The translations under genes and the position numbers were made by a program. 64,000 nt of DNA from Sphingopyxis sp. QXT-31. GTDB lineage: Bacteria; Pseudomonadota; Alphaproteobacteria; Sphingomonadales; Sphingomonadaceae. The stretch's first letter is position 1. Each line of letters begins with the position of its first letter. This document shows positions 15,897 to 23,112 of the stretch, piece by piece. The stretch covers positions 1,860,001-1,924,000 of the forward strand of contig NZ_CP019449.1 in the NCBI RefSeq assembly GCF_001984035.1. The letters run 5' to 3'. The notes beneath the pieces were generated by a model. That model did not search any database. It was not told the DNA's origin and worked only from the letters and a program-made list of their open reading frames with translations.

Positions 15897-16231
15897 TCGC
15901 CCTTCAGCGCGCGGGTCAGCGTGTTGACGCGCCCCGACAGGAAAGAAAGGCTCGAGCGATAGGCGAGCGCATTTTCGGCGAACGCCGTCTGCTCGGTCGC
16001 CATTTCGACGGTGTTGCCGTCGAGCGACGACTGGACGGGCACGCGATAGGAAATCGCGCCCTGCATGTCGCCGCCCTGCTGCGCGAGGTCCAGCGCCTTC
16101 GAGAAGTCGAGGTCGCGCGCCTTGTAACCTGGCGTCGCGGCGTTGGCGATGTTCGACGCCAGCATCATCATCCGCTGGCTGCGCAGCTGAAGCGCGCTGG
16201 CGTGGATGCCAAAGAGCTTTTCGGATGCCAT
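15893..16231 (-). CDS. flgB: Flagellar proximal rod protein FlgB
   Basis: FlgB is the first rod subunit above the MS ring. The 112-residue product contains LASNIANAATPGYKARDLDF and VEMATEQTAFAENALAYRSS, both typical of FlgB. The ATG at 16231 has an AAGGA site 7 bases upstream. Longer upstream readings run through the sigma-54 promoter and can be excluded. It is the first gene of the eleven-gene flgBCDEFGHIJKL run. Confidence 0.94.
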   Translation of the reverse strand: MASEKLFGIHASALQLRSQRMMMLASNIANAATPGYKARDLDFSKALDLAQQGGDMQGAISYRVPVQSSLDGNTVEMATEQTAFAENALAYRSSLSFLSGRVNTLTRALKGE

Positions 16232-16302
16232 CACATCATTCCTTGCTTGGCGGTCCCGACCGGCACTGGCCGGCGCAGACGCGCGGAAACACCAAGGCAT
16301 GA

Positions 16303-16318
16303 TGCAATGGGCGTGCCA
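16303..16318 (-). promoter_or_regulatory. Sigma-54 promoter for the flgB-to-flgL operon
   Basis: On the minus strand the site reads TGGCACGCCCATTGCA. It matches the TGGCACG-N4-TTGCA sigma-54 consensus at every fixed position, with GG and GC exactly 10 bases apart. The expected transcript start is near 16292, about 60 bases before the flgB ATG. Confidence 0.9.
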
Positions 16319-16412
16319 AACCAGCGTAACCCGCAGTTTTCGGGGCCCTGCGCGGATCAACGCCGAGAGGCCGCAGGGTGCCCGCGGGGGCCGGTCAAAA
16401 ATCTGACACCGA

Positions 16413-16429
16413 TGGCGGCGCGTCCGCCA
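16413..16429. promoter_or_regulatory. 17-base palindrome between the divergent sigma-54 promoters
   Basis: TGGCGG-cgcgt-CCGCCA at 16413-16429 is a perfect inverted repeat. It lies about 57 bases upstream of the expected flgA transcript start and about 130 upstream of that for flgB. This is a plausible distance for an enhancer of a sigma-54 activator, but no binding data are visible from sequence alone. Confidence 0.4.
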
Positions 16430-16450
16430 AACCCCGCGGCAAAGCGAGAC

Positions 16451-16466
16451 TGGCACGCATCCTGCA
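16451..16466 (+). promoter_or_regulatory. Sigma-54 promoter for flgA
   Basis: TGGCACGCATCCTGCA matches the -24 element perfectly and has the -12 GC at the correct spacing, with one mismatch in TTGCA. The expected transcript start is near 16478, 28 bases before the flgA GTG. Confidence 0.87.
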
Positions 16467-16505
16467 ATCCTGCGAGCGACCATTTTGGACCGAAGGAGAT
16501 GGGTC

Positions 16506-17012
16506 GTGAACCGCAAGATCATCATAGGCGTCGCCGCCCTTGCCGCCGCTATCCCCGCCGCATCGGCGCAGCAGGCCAGCGAGGACTGGCAGACGATCGA
16601 CGTACTCACCGCGATGGTGGCGAATGCGATGGGCCGCACCGCGACCCCGATCGACCGCCGGATCAAGCTCGCGCGCTGCCCCGAACAGGCGTCGGTCACC
16701 GCGATCGACGCTAATGCGCTCGCGGTGCGCTGTCCCTCGCTCGGCTGGCGGCTGCGCGTGCCGATGAGCGGCCCGGCCGGTGCCAGCGCCGCGGGCGGCT
16801 TCGTCGCCAAGCCCGCCGCCACCGCGCCCGCCATTCGCCGCGGCGACAATGTCCGCGTGACGATCGAAACCGAAAGCTTCGCGATCAGCTATGCTGCAAC
16901 CGCGACACAGGACGGCCGCGTCGGCGAGCTCATCGCGCTCAAGGGCAGCGACCCCAAATCGAGCCTCAGCGCCATCGTCACCGGCCCCGGCCGCGCGCGC
17001 CTGGCGGATTGA
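16506..17012 (+). CDS. flgA: Flagellar P-ring assembly chaperone FlgA
   Basis: FlgA is a periplasmic chaperone for FlgI. The product is 168 residues from the GTG at 16506, which has GGAG 7 bases upstream. An upstream TTG would add a basic tail ahead of the signal peptide. A Sec signal ending in AASAQQ is clear. A C-terminal SAF/FlgA domain includes RRGDNVRVTIETESFAISYA and a TQDGRVGELIALKG stretch. It is shorter than enteric FlgA (about 219). It is transcribed divergently from flgB and followed by a strong hairpin terminator. Confidence 0.92.
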   Translation: MNRKIIIGVAALAAAIPAASAQQASEDWQTIDVLTAMVANAMGRTATPIDRRIKLARCPEQASVTAIDANALAVRCPSLGWRLRVPMSGPAGASAAGGFVAKPAATAPAIRRGDNVRVTIETESFAISYAATATQDGRVGELIALKGSDPKSSLSAIVTGPGRARLAD

Positions 17013-17066
17013 CCTAATCACGCCCTCCCCTTCAGGGGAGGGGCTTTAGACAACAAACCCTGCCCG

Positions 17067-17110
17067 GGCCCGGTGGCTGTCGGTTTTCCGACGCCGCCGG
17101 GCCTTTTCTT
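17067..17110 (+). terminator. Rho-independent terminator after flgA
   Basis: A long stem pairs GGCCCGGTGGC...GTCGG with CCGAC...GCCGCCGGGCC around a TTTT loop, followed by TTTTCTT at 17104-17110. It lies 54 bases after the flgA stop and before the flgM promoter, cleanly separating the two units. Confidence 0.85.
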
Positions 17111-17131
17111 ATCTTTTTCGCAAAACGCGCC

Positions 17132-17158
17132 TTAATCGCCCGCCTACCCCGCCGTTAA
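17132..17158 (+). promoter_or_regulatory. Sigma-28 promoter for flgM
   Basis: TTAATCGC at 17132-17139, an 11-base spacer, GCCGTTAA at 17151-17158. It is nearly identical to the fliD site. The expected transcript start is near 17165, about 50 bases before the flgM ATG. Confidence 0.82.
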
Positions 17159-17213
17159 AGCCCCTGTAAGCGCCGCGTCGATTTTCCGACGGGGCCCTGG
17201 AAAGGAGGCGCAT

Positions 17214-17519
17214 ATGACGGGAGACGGCAAGATCGGATTGCAGGTCGGCAATGTCGTGCGCCTCGGCGCCGTGCGCAAACTCACCTCCGCCACCACCGAG
17301 GAAAAACCCGCGCTGCCCGCGTCGCGTCCCATGCAGGACGTTGCGGCGAGCGCCAGCCTGATCACCCTCGCCGCCGATATCGCGAAGCAGCCGGTCCCGG
17401 TCGACCATGGCCGCGTCGCAGCCATCCGCGAGGCGATCGCGGGCGGCAGCTACCGGCTCGACCCCGCCGCCACCGCGCGCGCGATGCTGCAGTTCCATGG
17501 CCCCGGCGCCTACGCATGA
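17214..17519 (+). CDS. flgM: Anti-sigma-28 factor FlgM
   Basis: FlgM binds FliA until the hook is complete and is then exported. The 101-residue product has a disordered Ala/Pro-rich N-terminal half. The C-terminal sigma-binding segment, VAAIREAIAGGSYRLDPAAT then ARAMLQF, is the family signature. The ATG at 17214 has an AGGAGG ribosome site 6 bases upstream. The gene is driven by a sigma-28 site, giving a FliA-FlgM feedback loop. Its stop overlaps the start of the next gene (ATGA). Confidence 0.9.
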   Translation: MTGDGKIGLQVGNVVRLGAVRKLTSATTEEKPALPASRPMQDVAASASLITLAADIAKQPVPVDHGRVAAIREAIAGGSYRLDPAATARAMLQFHGPGAYA

Positions 17520-17821
17520 TGATGCAGATGGACGAGGTCCAGGCGCATCTCGACGCGCTGGTCGAGGCGCTCGACGGGCACGACGCGGGCGCGATCATCG
17601 CCGCGACCGAGGCGCTGGCGACCGCGGTGATCCTGTTCAGGGGCGCCAAGGTCCCGCCGGGCCGCGAGGAACATGCGCGGATGCTGATCGACAAGGTCCT
17701 CCGCAAGCTCGAGTCCGCAGCGATCCGCGTCAACATCCTCAGGGACTGGACGCGTCAGAGGATTGACAACGGCCATGCACTGCGCGGCACGCGGTCGCAA
17801 GGGATAGCGCTGAGCTACTAA
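17516..17821 (+). CDS. FlgN-like flagellar export chaperone (probable)
   Basis: A 101-residue, helix-rich protein without a signal peptide or membrane segment. Size, predicted all-helical character and position directly behind flgM (4-base overlap) fit FlgN, the export chaperone for FlgK and FlgL. Sequence signatures are weak for this family, so the call rests mainly on context. Recognisable stretches include ALATAVILFRGAKVPPG and LIDKVLRKLESAAIRVNILR, an amphipathic helix suited to binding a partner. Confidence 0.6.
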   Translation: MMMQMDEVQAHLDALVEALDGHDAGAIIAATEALATAVILFRGAKVPPGREEHARMLIDKVLRKLESAAIRVNILRDWTRQRIDNGHALRGTRSQGIALSY

Positions 17822-17853
17822 TTAGCCAAAGAAAGCCGCGCCTTTCGGGCGAA

Positions 17854-17869
17854 TGGCACGATGATTGCT
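17854..17869 (+). promoter_or_regulatory. Sigma-54 promoter for the transglycosylase-flhA-fliA operon
   Basis: TGGCACGATGATTGCT fits TGGCACG-N4-TTGCW exactly. An ATG at 17861 lies inside the promoter and cannot be a start codon on this transcript, whose expected start is near 17880. The first usable ATG is 17903. Confidence 0.9.
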
Positions 17870-17902
17870 TTTGGCCTGCTGAATGCAGCGAGACCGAAAG
17901 CC

Positions 17903-18727
17903 ATGACGACGATCAACAGCAGTGCAGCCGGCGGCGCAGCCTCCCCCGTGATGACGGCGGTGCAGGATGCGTCGGCGCGCACGGGCATCGACTTCGACTA
18001 TCTGGTCGACGTCGCGCGCGTCGAAAGCGGGTTCAACCCGACCGCGCAGGCATCGACCTCGTCGGCGCGCGGCCTCTATCAGTTCACGCGCTCAACCTGG
18101 CTCGCGACGCTCGACCGCCACGGCGCCGACCACGGCCTCGGCTGGGCAGCCAATGCGATCGGCCGAGACGCCTCGGGCCGCCTCACCGTCACCGATCCGA
18201 CATTGCGCCAGCAGATCATGGACCTGCGCGACGACCCCGCCGCCTCGGCCGCAATGGCCGCCGCCTTCACCTCGGACAACCGCGCCTATGTCGAAAGCCG
18301 CATCGGCCGCGCCGCCGAGCCCGTCGACCTCTATCTCGCGCATTTCCTGGGCTCGGGCGGCGCGGTCAAATTCCTGACCGCGATGGCGTCCGATCCCGAC
18401 CAGCCCGGCGCGGCGATGCTACCCGACGCGGCGGCGGCCAACCGCTCGATCTTCTACGCCTCCGACGGCAGCATGCGCAGCCTGCAGGACATTCGCGAAC
18501 GCTTCCGCGCCAAGCTCGACGCGGGCGGCGCCCCCGGCTTCGTGCCCGGCGCTACCACCCCGCCCGCCAACCCCGGCTGGCGCATGCAGATGGCCAGCGC
18601 CAGCGGCACCCAGGGCGGACGCCCGCCGCTCCCGATGATGGATATTCAACCGATGCCCAGGAAACTCTCGATGGGCTTCGCCGCCCAGGCCTATCAGCGC
18701 CTCGCGTCGCTCGGAGGTAGCGCATGA
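17903..18727 (+). CDS. Flagellum-associated lytic transglycosylase (SLT-like)
   Basis: A 274-residue protein with a transglycosylase fold: catalytic Glu41 in VARVESGFNPTAQAS, then SARGLYQFTRSTW, and later DLYLAHFLGSGGAVKFL. No signal peptide is visible, so it may leave the cell through the flagellar export gate or act with FlgJ. It probably replaces the missing hydrolase domain of FlgJ and opens peptidoglycan for the rod. The start at 17903 is fixed by the overlapping sigma-54 promoter. The stop overlaps flhA (ATGA), so it heads the flhA-fliA operon. The C-terminal third is Pro/Gly-rich and of unknown role. Confidence 0.82.
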   Translation: MTTINSSAAGGAASPVMTAVQDASARTGIDFDYLVDVARVESGFNPTAQASTSSARGLYQFTRSTWLATLDRHGADHGLGWAANAIGRDASGRLTVTDPTLRQQIMDLRDDPAASAAMAAAFTSDNRAYVESRIGRAAEPVDLYLAHFLGSGGAVKFLTAMASDPDQPGAAMLPDAAAANRSIFYASDGSMRSLQDIRERFRAKLDAGGAPGFVPGATTPPANPGWRMQMASASGTQGGRPPLPMMDIQPMPRKLSMGFAAQAYQRLASLGGSA

Positions 18728-20844
18728 CCGCGATTCCGAGCATGAAGCAGGCGGGCCGCTTCGCGGGCGCCGCCGCGCTGCCCGCGGGCATGCTGATCCT
18801 CGTCGCGCTGATGGTGATCCCGGTCTCGCCGCTGATCCTCGACATAAGCTTCGTCGCCAACATAATGATCAGCCTCGCGGTGCTGATGGTCGCGCTATCA
18901 GCCGCCAAGCCGCTGGATTTTTCGGCCTTCCCGACCGTCCTCCTGCTCACCACGCTGTTCCGGTTGGCGCTCAACGTCGCCTCGACGCGCGTCGTGCTCG
19001 TCCACGGGCACGAGGGCACGCATGCGGCCGGCCATGTGATCGAGGCGTTCGGCCAGGTGCTGATCGGCGGCGACTATGTCGTCGGCCTGTTCGTCTTCGT
19101 CGTGCTGATGATCATCAACATGGTCGTGATCACCAAGGGCGCGGGCCGCGTATCCGAAGTGTCGGCGCGCTTCACCCTCGACGCCCTTCCCGGCAAGCAG
19201 ATGGCGATCGACGCCGATTTGAACGCCGGGCTGCTCACGCCCGACGAAGCCAAGGCGCGCCGCCAGGAAGTCGCGACCGAAGCCGATTTCTACGGCTCGA
19301 TGGACGGTGCGTCGAAATTCGTGAAGGGCGACGCGGTTGCTGGCCTGCTCATCCTGTTCGTCAACATCGTCGGCGGCCTGATCCTCGGCGTGTTCAGCCA
19401 TGGCCTCAGCTTCTCCGAAGCCGGCAGCACCTATGTCACGCTCGCGATCGGCGACGCGCTCGTCGCGCAGATCCCGGCGCTTCTGCTCTCGATCGCCGCC
19501 GCCGCGATCGTCACCCGCGTCACCTCGCCGATGAACCTCAGCGACCAGATCGGCAGCCAGTTCGCGGCGCCGTCGGTATGGTTTGCGGTCGGCGGGGTGC
19601 TCTTCATCCTCGGCCTCGTCCCCGCGATGCCGCAGATGCTGATCCTCCCGGCCGCGGCACTGTCGCTCGCGATGGGCTGGCAGCTCCGCAAGTCGGCCGC
19701 CGCCGCCGCGGTCGTCGCCGCCGAACCCGCTACGCCGCCCGCCGACCCGCACCTCATCGACTGGGCCGACGTCAGCGAAGGCAGCGCGTGCCAACTCGAG
19801 ATCGGTTACGCGCTCGTCGCGCTGGTCGACGAACGCAAGGGCGCGCCGCTGATGGGCCGCATCACCGGCATCCGCCGCCAGCTGTCGAAGGAACTCGGCT
19901 TCGTCGTCCCCGCGGTGAAGGTCAGCGACGACCTGTCTTTGCCCGGCAACGTCTATCGCATCTCGGTCGCCGGGGTGATCATCGGCGAGGACGAGGTCTT
20001 CCCCAACGAGATGCTCGCGCTCGATTCGGGCGACCTGATCACCAAGGTCGCGGGGCGGCCGTGCAAGGATCCGACCTTCGGGCTCGACGCGCTGTGGATC
20101 CCCCGCGCGGCGCAGAACGACGCGATCGCCGCGGGCTATACCGTTGTCGATCCCGCGACCGTCGTCGCGACGCACCTCAACAACAGCATCGTCGGATCGG
20201 CGTCGGACCTGTTCGGCATCGACGACGCGCAGGCGCTGGTCGACAATTTGAAGGCGCATTATCCGCAGCTCGCGGCCAGCCTGACCCCGACCGGCTTCCC
20301 CCTCCCGCGCATCGCCAGCCTCTGCAAGACCCTGCTCATCGAACGCATCCCGCTGCGCGACTTCCGCAAGATCGCCGAGGCGATGGTCGCGATGTCGGGC
20401 CAGCAGCTCGGCGAAACCGAGCTGGTCGAGGCGGTACGCCAGCGCATCGGCGCGCTGATCGTCCAGACGATCGTGCCCAGCCGCATGCCGCTGCCCGTCG
20501 TCACCTTCACCCCCGAGATCGAGATGCTGCTCAACCAGGCGGTGCGCGCCAACCCCGGCGCCGAATGGCCGTTCGAGCATGGCTTGGCGATGAAGATCAT
20601 CGACCAGGTCGGCCAGGCGGTCGAGCCCCTGCTCCTGTCCACCCGCAGCTTCGCGCTCGTCGCGTCGCCGATCTGCCGGCCCGCGCTGTCGCGGCTGGTG
20701 CGCGCGACCTTCCCCGACGTCGCGGTCATTTCCTACCTCGAGATCCCGGCGACCAAGGCGACCGAGATCGTCGCGACGATCGGCGCCGAAGTCCCCCGCC
20801 TCGAAAGCGCCGACCAGATGAAGGACCATCATCATGAGAATTGA
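18724..20844 (+). CDS. flhA: Flagellar export gate protein FlhA
   Basis: FlhA is the large membrane export-gate protein whose cytoplasmic ring receives chaperone-substrate complexes. The 706-residue product is the normal length. It has eight hydrophobic segments in the first half and the family signature RLALNVASTRVVLVHGHEGT then HAAGHVIEAFGQ. The loop TKGAGRVSEVSARFTLDALP is followed by PGKQMAIDADLNAGL, and the C-terminal cytoplasmic domain ends in the usual Glu/Asp-rich tail. It overlaps the transglycosylase by 4 bases and fliA by 11. Confidence 0.97.
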   Translation: MTAIPSMKQAGRFAGAAALPAGMLILVALMVIPVSPLILDISFVANIMISLAVLMVALSAAKPLDFSAFPTVLLLTTLFRLALNVASTRVVLVHGHEGTHAAGHVIEAFGQVLIGGDYVVGLFVFVVLMIINMVVITKGAGRVSEVSARFTLDALPGKQMAIDADLNAGLLTPDEAKARRQEVATEADFYGSMDGASKFVKGDAVAGLLILFVNIVGGLILGVFSHGLSFSEAGSTYVTLAIGDALVAQIPALLLSIAAAAIVTRVTSPMNLSDQIGSQFAAPSVWFAVGGVLFILGLVPAMPQMLILPAAALSLAMGWQLRKSAAAAAVVAAEPATPPADPHLIDWADVSEGSACQLEIGYALVALVDERKGAPLMGRITGIRRQLSKELGFVVPAVKVSDDLSLPGNVYRISVAGVIIGEDEVFPNEMLALDSGDLITKVAGRPCKDPTFGLDALWIPRAAQNDAIAAGYTVVDPATVVATHLNNSIVGSASDLFGIDDAQALVDNLKAHYPQLAASLTPTGFPLPRIASLCKTLLIERIPLRDFRKIAEAMVAMSGQQLGETELVEAVRQRIGALIVQTIVPSRMPLPVVTFTPEIEMLLNQAVRANPGAEWPFEHGLAMKIIDQVGQAVEPLLLSTRSFALVASPICRPALSRLVRATFPDVAVISYLEIPATKATEIVATIGAEVPRLESADQMKDHHHEN

Positions 20845-21568
20845 GCCCGCCGAACAGTTCGCGCGTGCCGTCTCGCCGCAGGGCTATGGCGCCAGCGCCG
20901 AGGAACTGATCGACGAATATGCGCCGCTCGTCCGCAAGATAGCTTGGCAGGTCTTCTCGCGCGTGTCGCGCACCAGCGACCTCGACGACCTGATCCAGAC
21001 CGGGCTGATCGCGCTGATCGAGGCGAGCCGCCATTATGAGGATCGCGGCTATGCCTTCGCCACCTATGCCTCGACGCGCATCCGCGGCGCGATGATCGAC
21101 CAGCTGCGCCGCGAGGCCGATATCGGCCGCTCGGCGATGGTCGCGAGCAAGCGCATCGCCTCGGTCCGCGCCGCGCTCGAACAGAATCTGATGCGCGCGC
21201 CGACCACCGGCGAAATGGCCGCGGCGTTCGAGATGACTCCGGAAGAATATTTCGCGCTCGAACGCAGCGCGACCTACGGCCGCTCGACCTCGCTCGACGC
21301 GCTGGTCGACGAGGGCAGCTTCCTTTTCGCCGACGACAGCGAAGGGGCCGACGAGCGGATGGAGCAGGACGATCTTTTGGAGGCGCTGGGCGCCTGCATC
21401 GCGCGGCTGCCCGAGCGCGAGCAATTGGTGCTGCAGCTGTATTTCTTCGAAGAGCTGAACCTGCAGGAAATCGGCCTGACATTGGATGTCAGCGCGGCGC
21501 GCGTGTGCCAGATCAAGGCCGGGGCGATGGCGAAGATCGACCGGATGCTGCGCGAGGTTACGGAATGA
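20834..21568 (+). CDS. fliA: Sigma factor 28 (FliA) for late flagellar genes
   Basis: The product is a 244-residue sigma-70-family factor. Region 2 lies around residues 28-95 (DLDDLIQTGLIALIEASRHY, then a FATYASTRIRGAMIDQLRR stretch). Region 3 (APTTGEMAAAFEMTPEEYFA) and region 4 (LPEREQLVLQLYFFEELNLQ, then VSAARVCQIKAGAM) complete the FliA layout. Its gene overlaps flhA by 11 bases and is made from the sigma-54 promoter at 17854. Its predicted targets here are fliD-fliS, motA-motB and flgM-flgN, all with GCCGTTAA -10 elements. FlgM is its antagonist. Confidence 0.95.
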   Translation: MRIEPAEQFARAVSPQGYGASAEELIDEYAPLVRKIAWQVFSRVSRTSDLDDLIQTGLIALIEASRHYEDRGYAFATYASTRIRGAMIDQLRREADIGRSAMVASKRIASVRAALEQNLMRAPTTGEMAAAFEMTPEEYFALERSATYGRSTSLDALVDEGSFLFADDSEGADERMEQDDLLEALGACIARLPEREQLVLQLYFFEELNLQEIGLTLDVSAARVCQIKAGAMAKIDRMLREVTE

Positions 21569-21616
21569 CGGCACCGTAGAAGTGGCGGCATCGGGTGGTT
21601 ATAGATCACCCCTATT

Positions 21617-21696
21617 CCGTTGGTGTCGAGCGAAGTCGAGACACTTTGGGGAAGCGTCGGCCTTCGAGGTGTCTCGACTTCGCTCGACGCCAACGG
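21617..21696. repeat. Inverted repeat with CCGTTGGTGTCGAGCGAAGT arms
   Basis: The left arm CCGTTGGTGTCGAGCGAAGT...GAGACAC (21617 on) is mirrored by GTGTCTCGACTTCGCTCGAC...CCAACGG ending at 21696. It sits in the gap between convergent fliA and the MarR-like gene. Elements of this kind are, to my knowledge, scattered through sphingomonad genomes. It may terminate transcription from both directions. Confidence 0.78.
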
Positions 21697-21724
21697 GCTT
21701 TATGACGCAGCGTTGTCTACTACC

Positions 21725-22216
21725 TCAAGCCGCATACCGCTGCCGGCCGCTCCACGCCTGCCCGATTTTCTCGAAATAGCGCGTCATGCTGTCGACGCCA
21801 TTGTCGGTGAGCCGCACGATCGAGCGGCGGCGGTCGCGCTCGTCGATGTAGCGTTCGGCGAGGTCGAGCTGTTCGAGCAGCGCGATCATGCGGAGCCCCG
21901 ACGACAAGGGCACCCCCGCGCCGGTCGCGAGATCGCTCGCGCTCAGTTCGCGGCCGTTGGTCTTGGCCAGCATCAGGTCGAGCATCATGTCCCAGGTCGG
22001 CCCGGTCAGCTGGGCGCTGCCGAAATGCGCCTTGCGCGTGCGGCGCATCTGCAGGCTGAAGTTGAGCTGCTCGATCAGGCCCGGGACCGGCGCGTCGATA
22101 CGATCCTGCTGTGACACGGCCGGCACTTGCGCGCTATGCCCCGTCGCCAGCATCTCCTGTATCTGGTCGATCCGCGATTTGATTTCCGCAATTTCAACAT
22201 TCGAAAATTGCTGCAT
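21725..22216 (-). CDS. MarR-like winged-helix regulator
   Basis: A 163-residue protein. The C-terminal half looks like a MarR-type winged helix: LSASDLATGAGVPLSSGLRM as recognition helices, then a wing DERDRRRSIVRLTDNGVD, as in MarR proteins. The N-terminal 50 residues are helical (FSNVEIAEIKSRIDQIQEML) and may form a coiled coil for dimerisation. It is the last gene of a four-gene minus-strand group with a membrane-anchored LuxR-type protein, which suggests it is part of a signalling module. The target genes are unknown. Confidence 0.72.
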   Translation of the reverse strand: MQQFSNVEIAEIKSRIDQIQEMLATGHSAQVPAVSQQDRIDAPVPGLIEQLNFSLQMRRTRKAHFGSAQLTGPTWDMMLDLMLAKTNGRELSASDLATGAGVPLSSGLRMIALLEQLDLAERYIDERDRRRSIVRLTDNGVDSMTRYFEKIGQAWSGRQRYAA

Positions 22217-22240
22217 GACTTGGGACCCCTGGGGGCGCCG

Positions 22241-22660
22241 CTAGGCGGTCGCCCTCATGTCACCGTTCCGTTTGGCCGATCCCGCCGCGTACATGATCAC
22301 GAACAGGATCGGATAGGATATATATATCGAAAGCAGCGAATAGGGGCGCGCCAATATCTCCGAAAACATCAGCTTCTGAAGATGTCCGAAAATCGCGATC
22401 AATTGCCAGCCGGTGATCCAATAGGGCCAAAATCGGTCTGTTTTGAAGGCGATATACCAGAAACTTCCCAAGACGATGAGGTCGATGACGAAGATATTGA
22501 GTTCGATATTCGTCCATTCCGGAACGGGTGACACCAATGTGGAGCAGACCGATGCGATCAGTGCCGTATACGCCGCCCAGCGTTCCAGGGGGCCGCCGCG
22601 CCTCATCGCGACGGCCACCGTGCCCAGCAAAACAGCGTAATAAATCGCAACGGCCCACAT
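22241..22660 (-). CDS. Small membrane protein of unknown function
   Basis: I do not recognise this 139-residue protein. It has about four hydrophobic segments: a start VAIYYAVLLGTVAVAMRR, a second near AAYTALIASVCSTLVS, a third FVIDLIVLGSFWYIAF and a last ISYPILFVIMYAAG. Aromatic residues and Trp in the loops suggest an inner-membrane protein. It lies 27 bases downstream of the preceding gene and 24 bases before the MarR-like gene. The GC content looks lower than in neighbouring genes, a possible sign of a different origin. Confidence 0.6.
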   Translation of the reverse strand: MWAVAIYYAVLLGTVAVAMRRGGPLERWAAYTALIASVCSTLVSPVPEWTNIELNIFVIDLIVLGSFWYIAFKTDRFWPYWITGWQLIAIFGHLQKLMFSEILARPYSLLSIYISYPILFVIMYAAGSAKRNGDMRATA

Positions 22661-22687
22661 GTGGCGTATTTCTACCCTTCGCGGTTA

Positions 22688-23053
22688 TCAGCCTGCCTTG
22701 GCCAGCGGCGCCGCTGCCACCAGGTCGTTGCTGCCTTCGTCGAGCGTCGCGCTCGCGGGCTTCACGCCGGCGCCGAACATGCGGGTGCCGAGGCCAACCT
22801 CCTTCTGGGTGACGCTGAGCGCGAGATGCGCGTCGGTGAGCAGCTGGCGAACATCGCCGGCGGCGGCGAGCGCATGCGCGACCTTGGCCATCGCTTCCTG
22901 GCCGACGATCGCCGACATGTTGGTGTCGCGGCGCACGGTGGGCAGCGTCGCGGCGAGGTTCGCGATGCGGATCATCGCCTCGTCGATCGCGTCTTCGGCC
23001 TGGTGGAGCTCGGAAGCGATCTTTTTCGCGCCGGAGAGTCGTTGGTTCAGCAT
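22688..23053 (-). CDS. Hypothetical soluble helical protein
   Basis: A 121-residue protein that I do not recognise. It is helical, with no signal peptide or membrane span. Recognisable stretches are GAKKIASELHQAEDAIDEAM and QLLTDAHLALSVTQKEVGLG. The start is set at ATG 23053. A longer reading to 23101 adds an unlikely leader that runs into the upstream gene's spacer. Coiled-coil-like heptads suggest a partner-binding role beside the LuxR- and MarR-type regulators with which it shares the operon. Confidence 0.6.
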   Translation of the reverse strand: MLNQRLSGAKKIASELHQAEDAIDEAMIRIANLAATLPTVRRDTNMSAIVGQEAMAKVAHALAAAGDVRQLLTDAHLALSVTQKEVGLGTRMFGAGVKPASATLDEGSNDLVAAAPLAKAG

Positions 23054-23112
23054 TTTCTTGGTCCTTGGAAAAGGAATGCTACCGGTTCCCCCCGCCAGCA
23101 TTCATTCGAACG

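Noticed and set aside
17156..17182. Alternative sigma-28 reading TAAAG...GTCGAT before flgM
   Set aside because: The spacing is too long. The site at 17132-17158 fits with the correct 11-base spacer and matches the fliD and motA sites.
17861..17902. Transglycosylase start at ATG 17861
   Set aside because: The codon lies inside the sigma-54 promoter and upstream of the expected transcript start.
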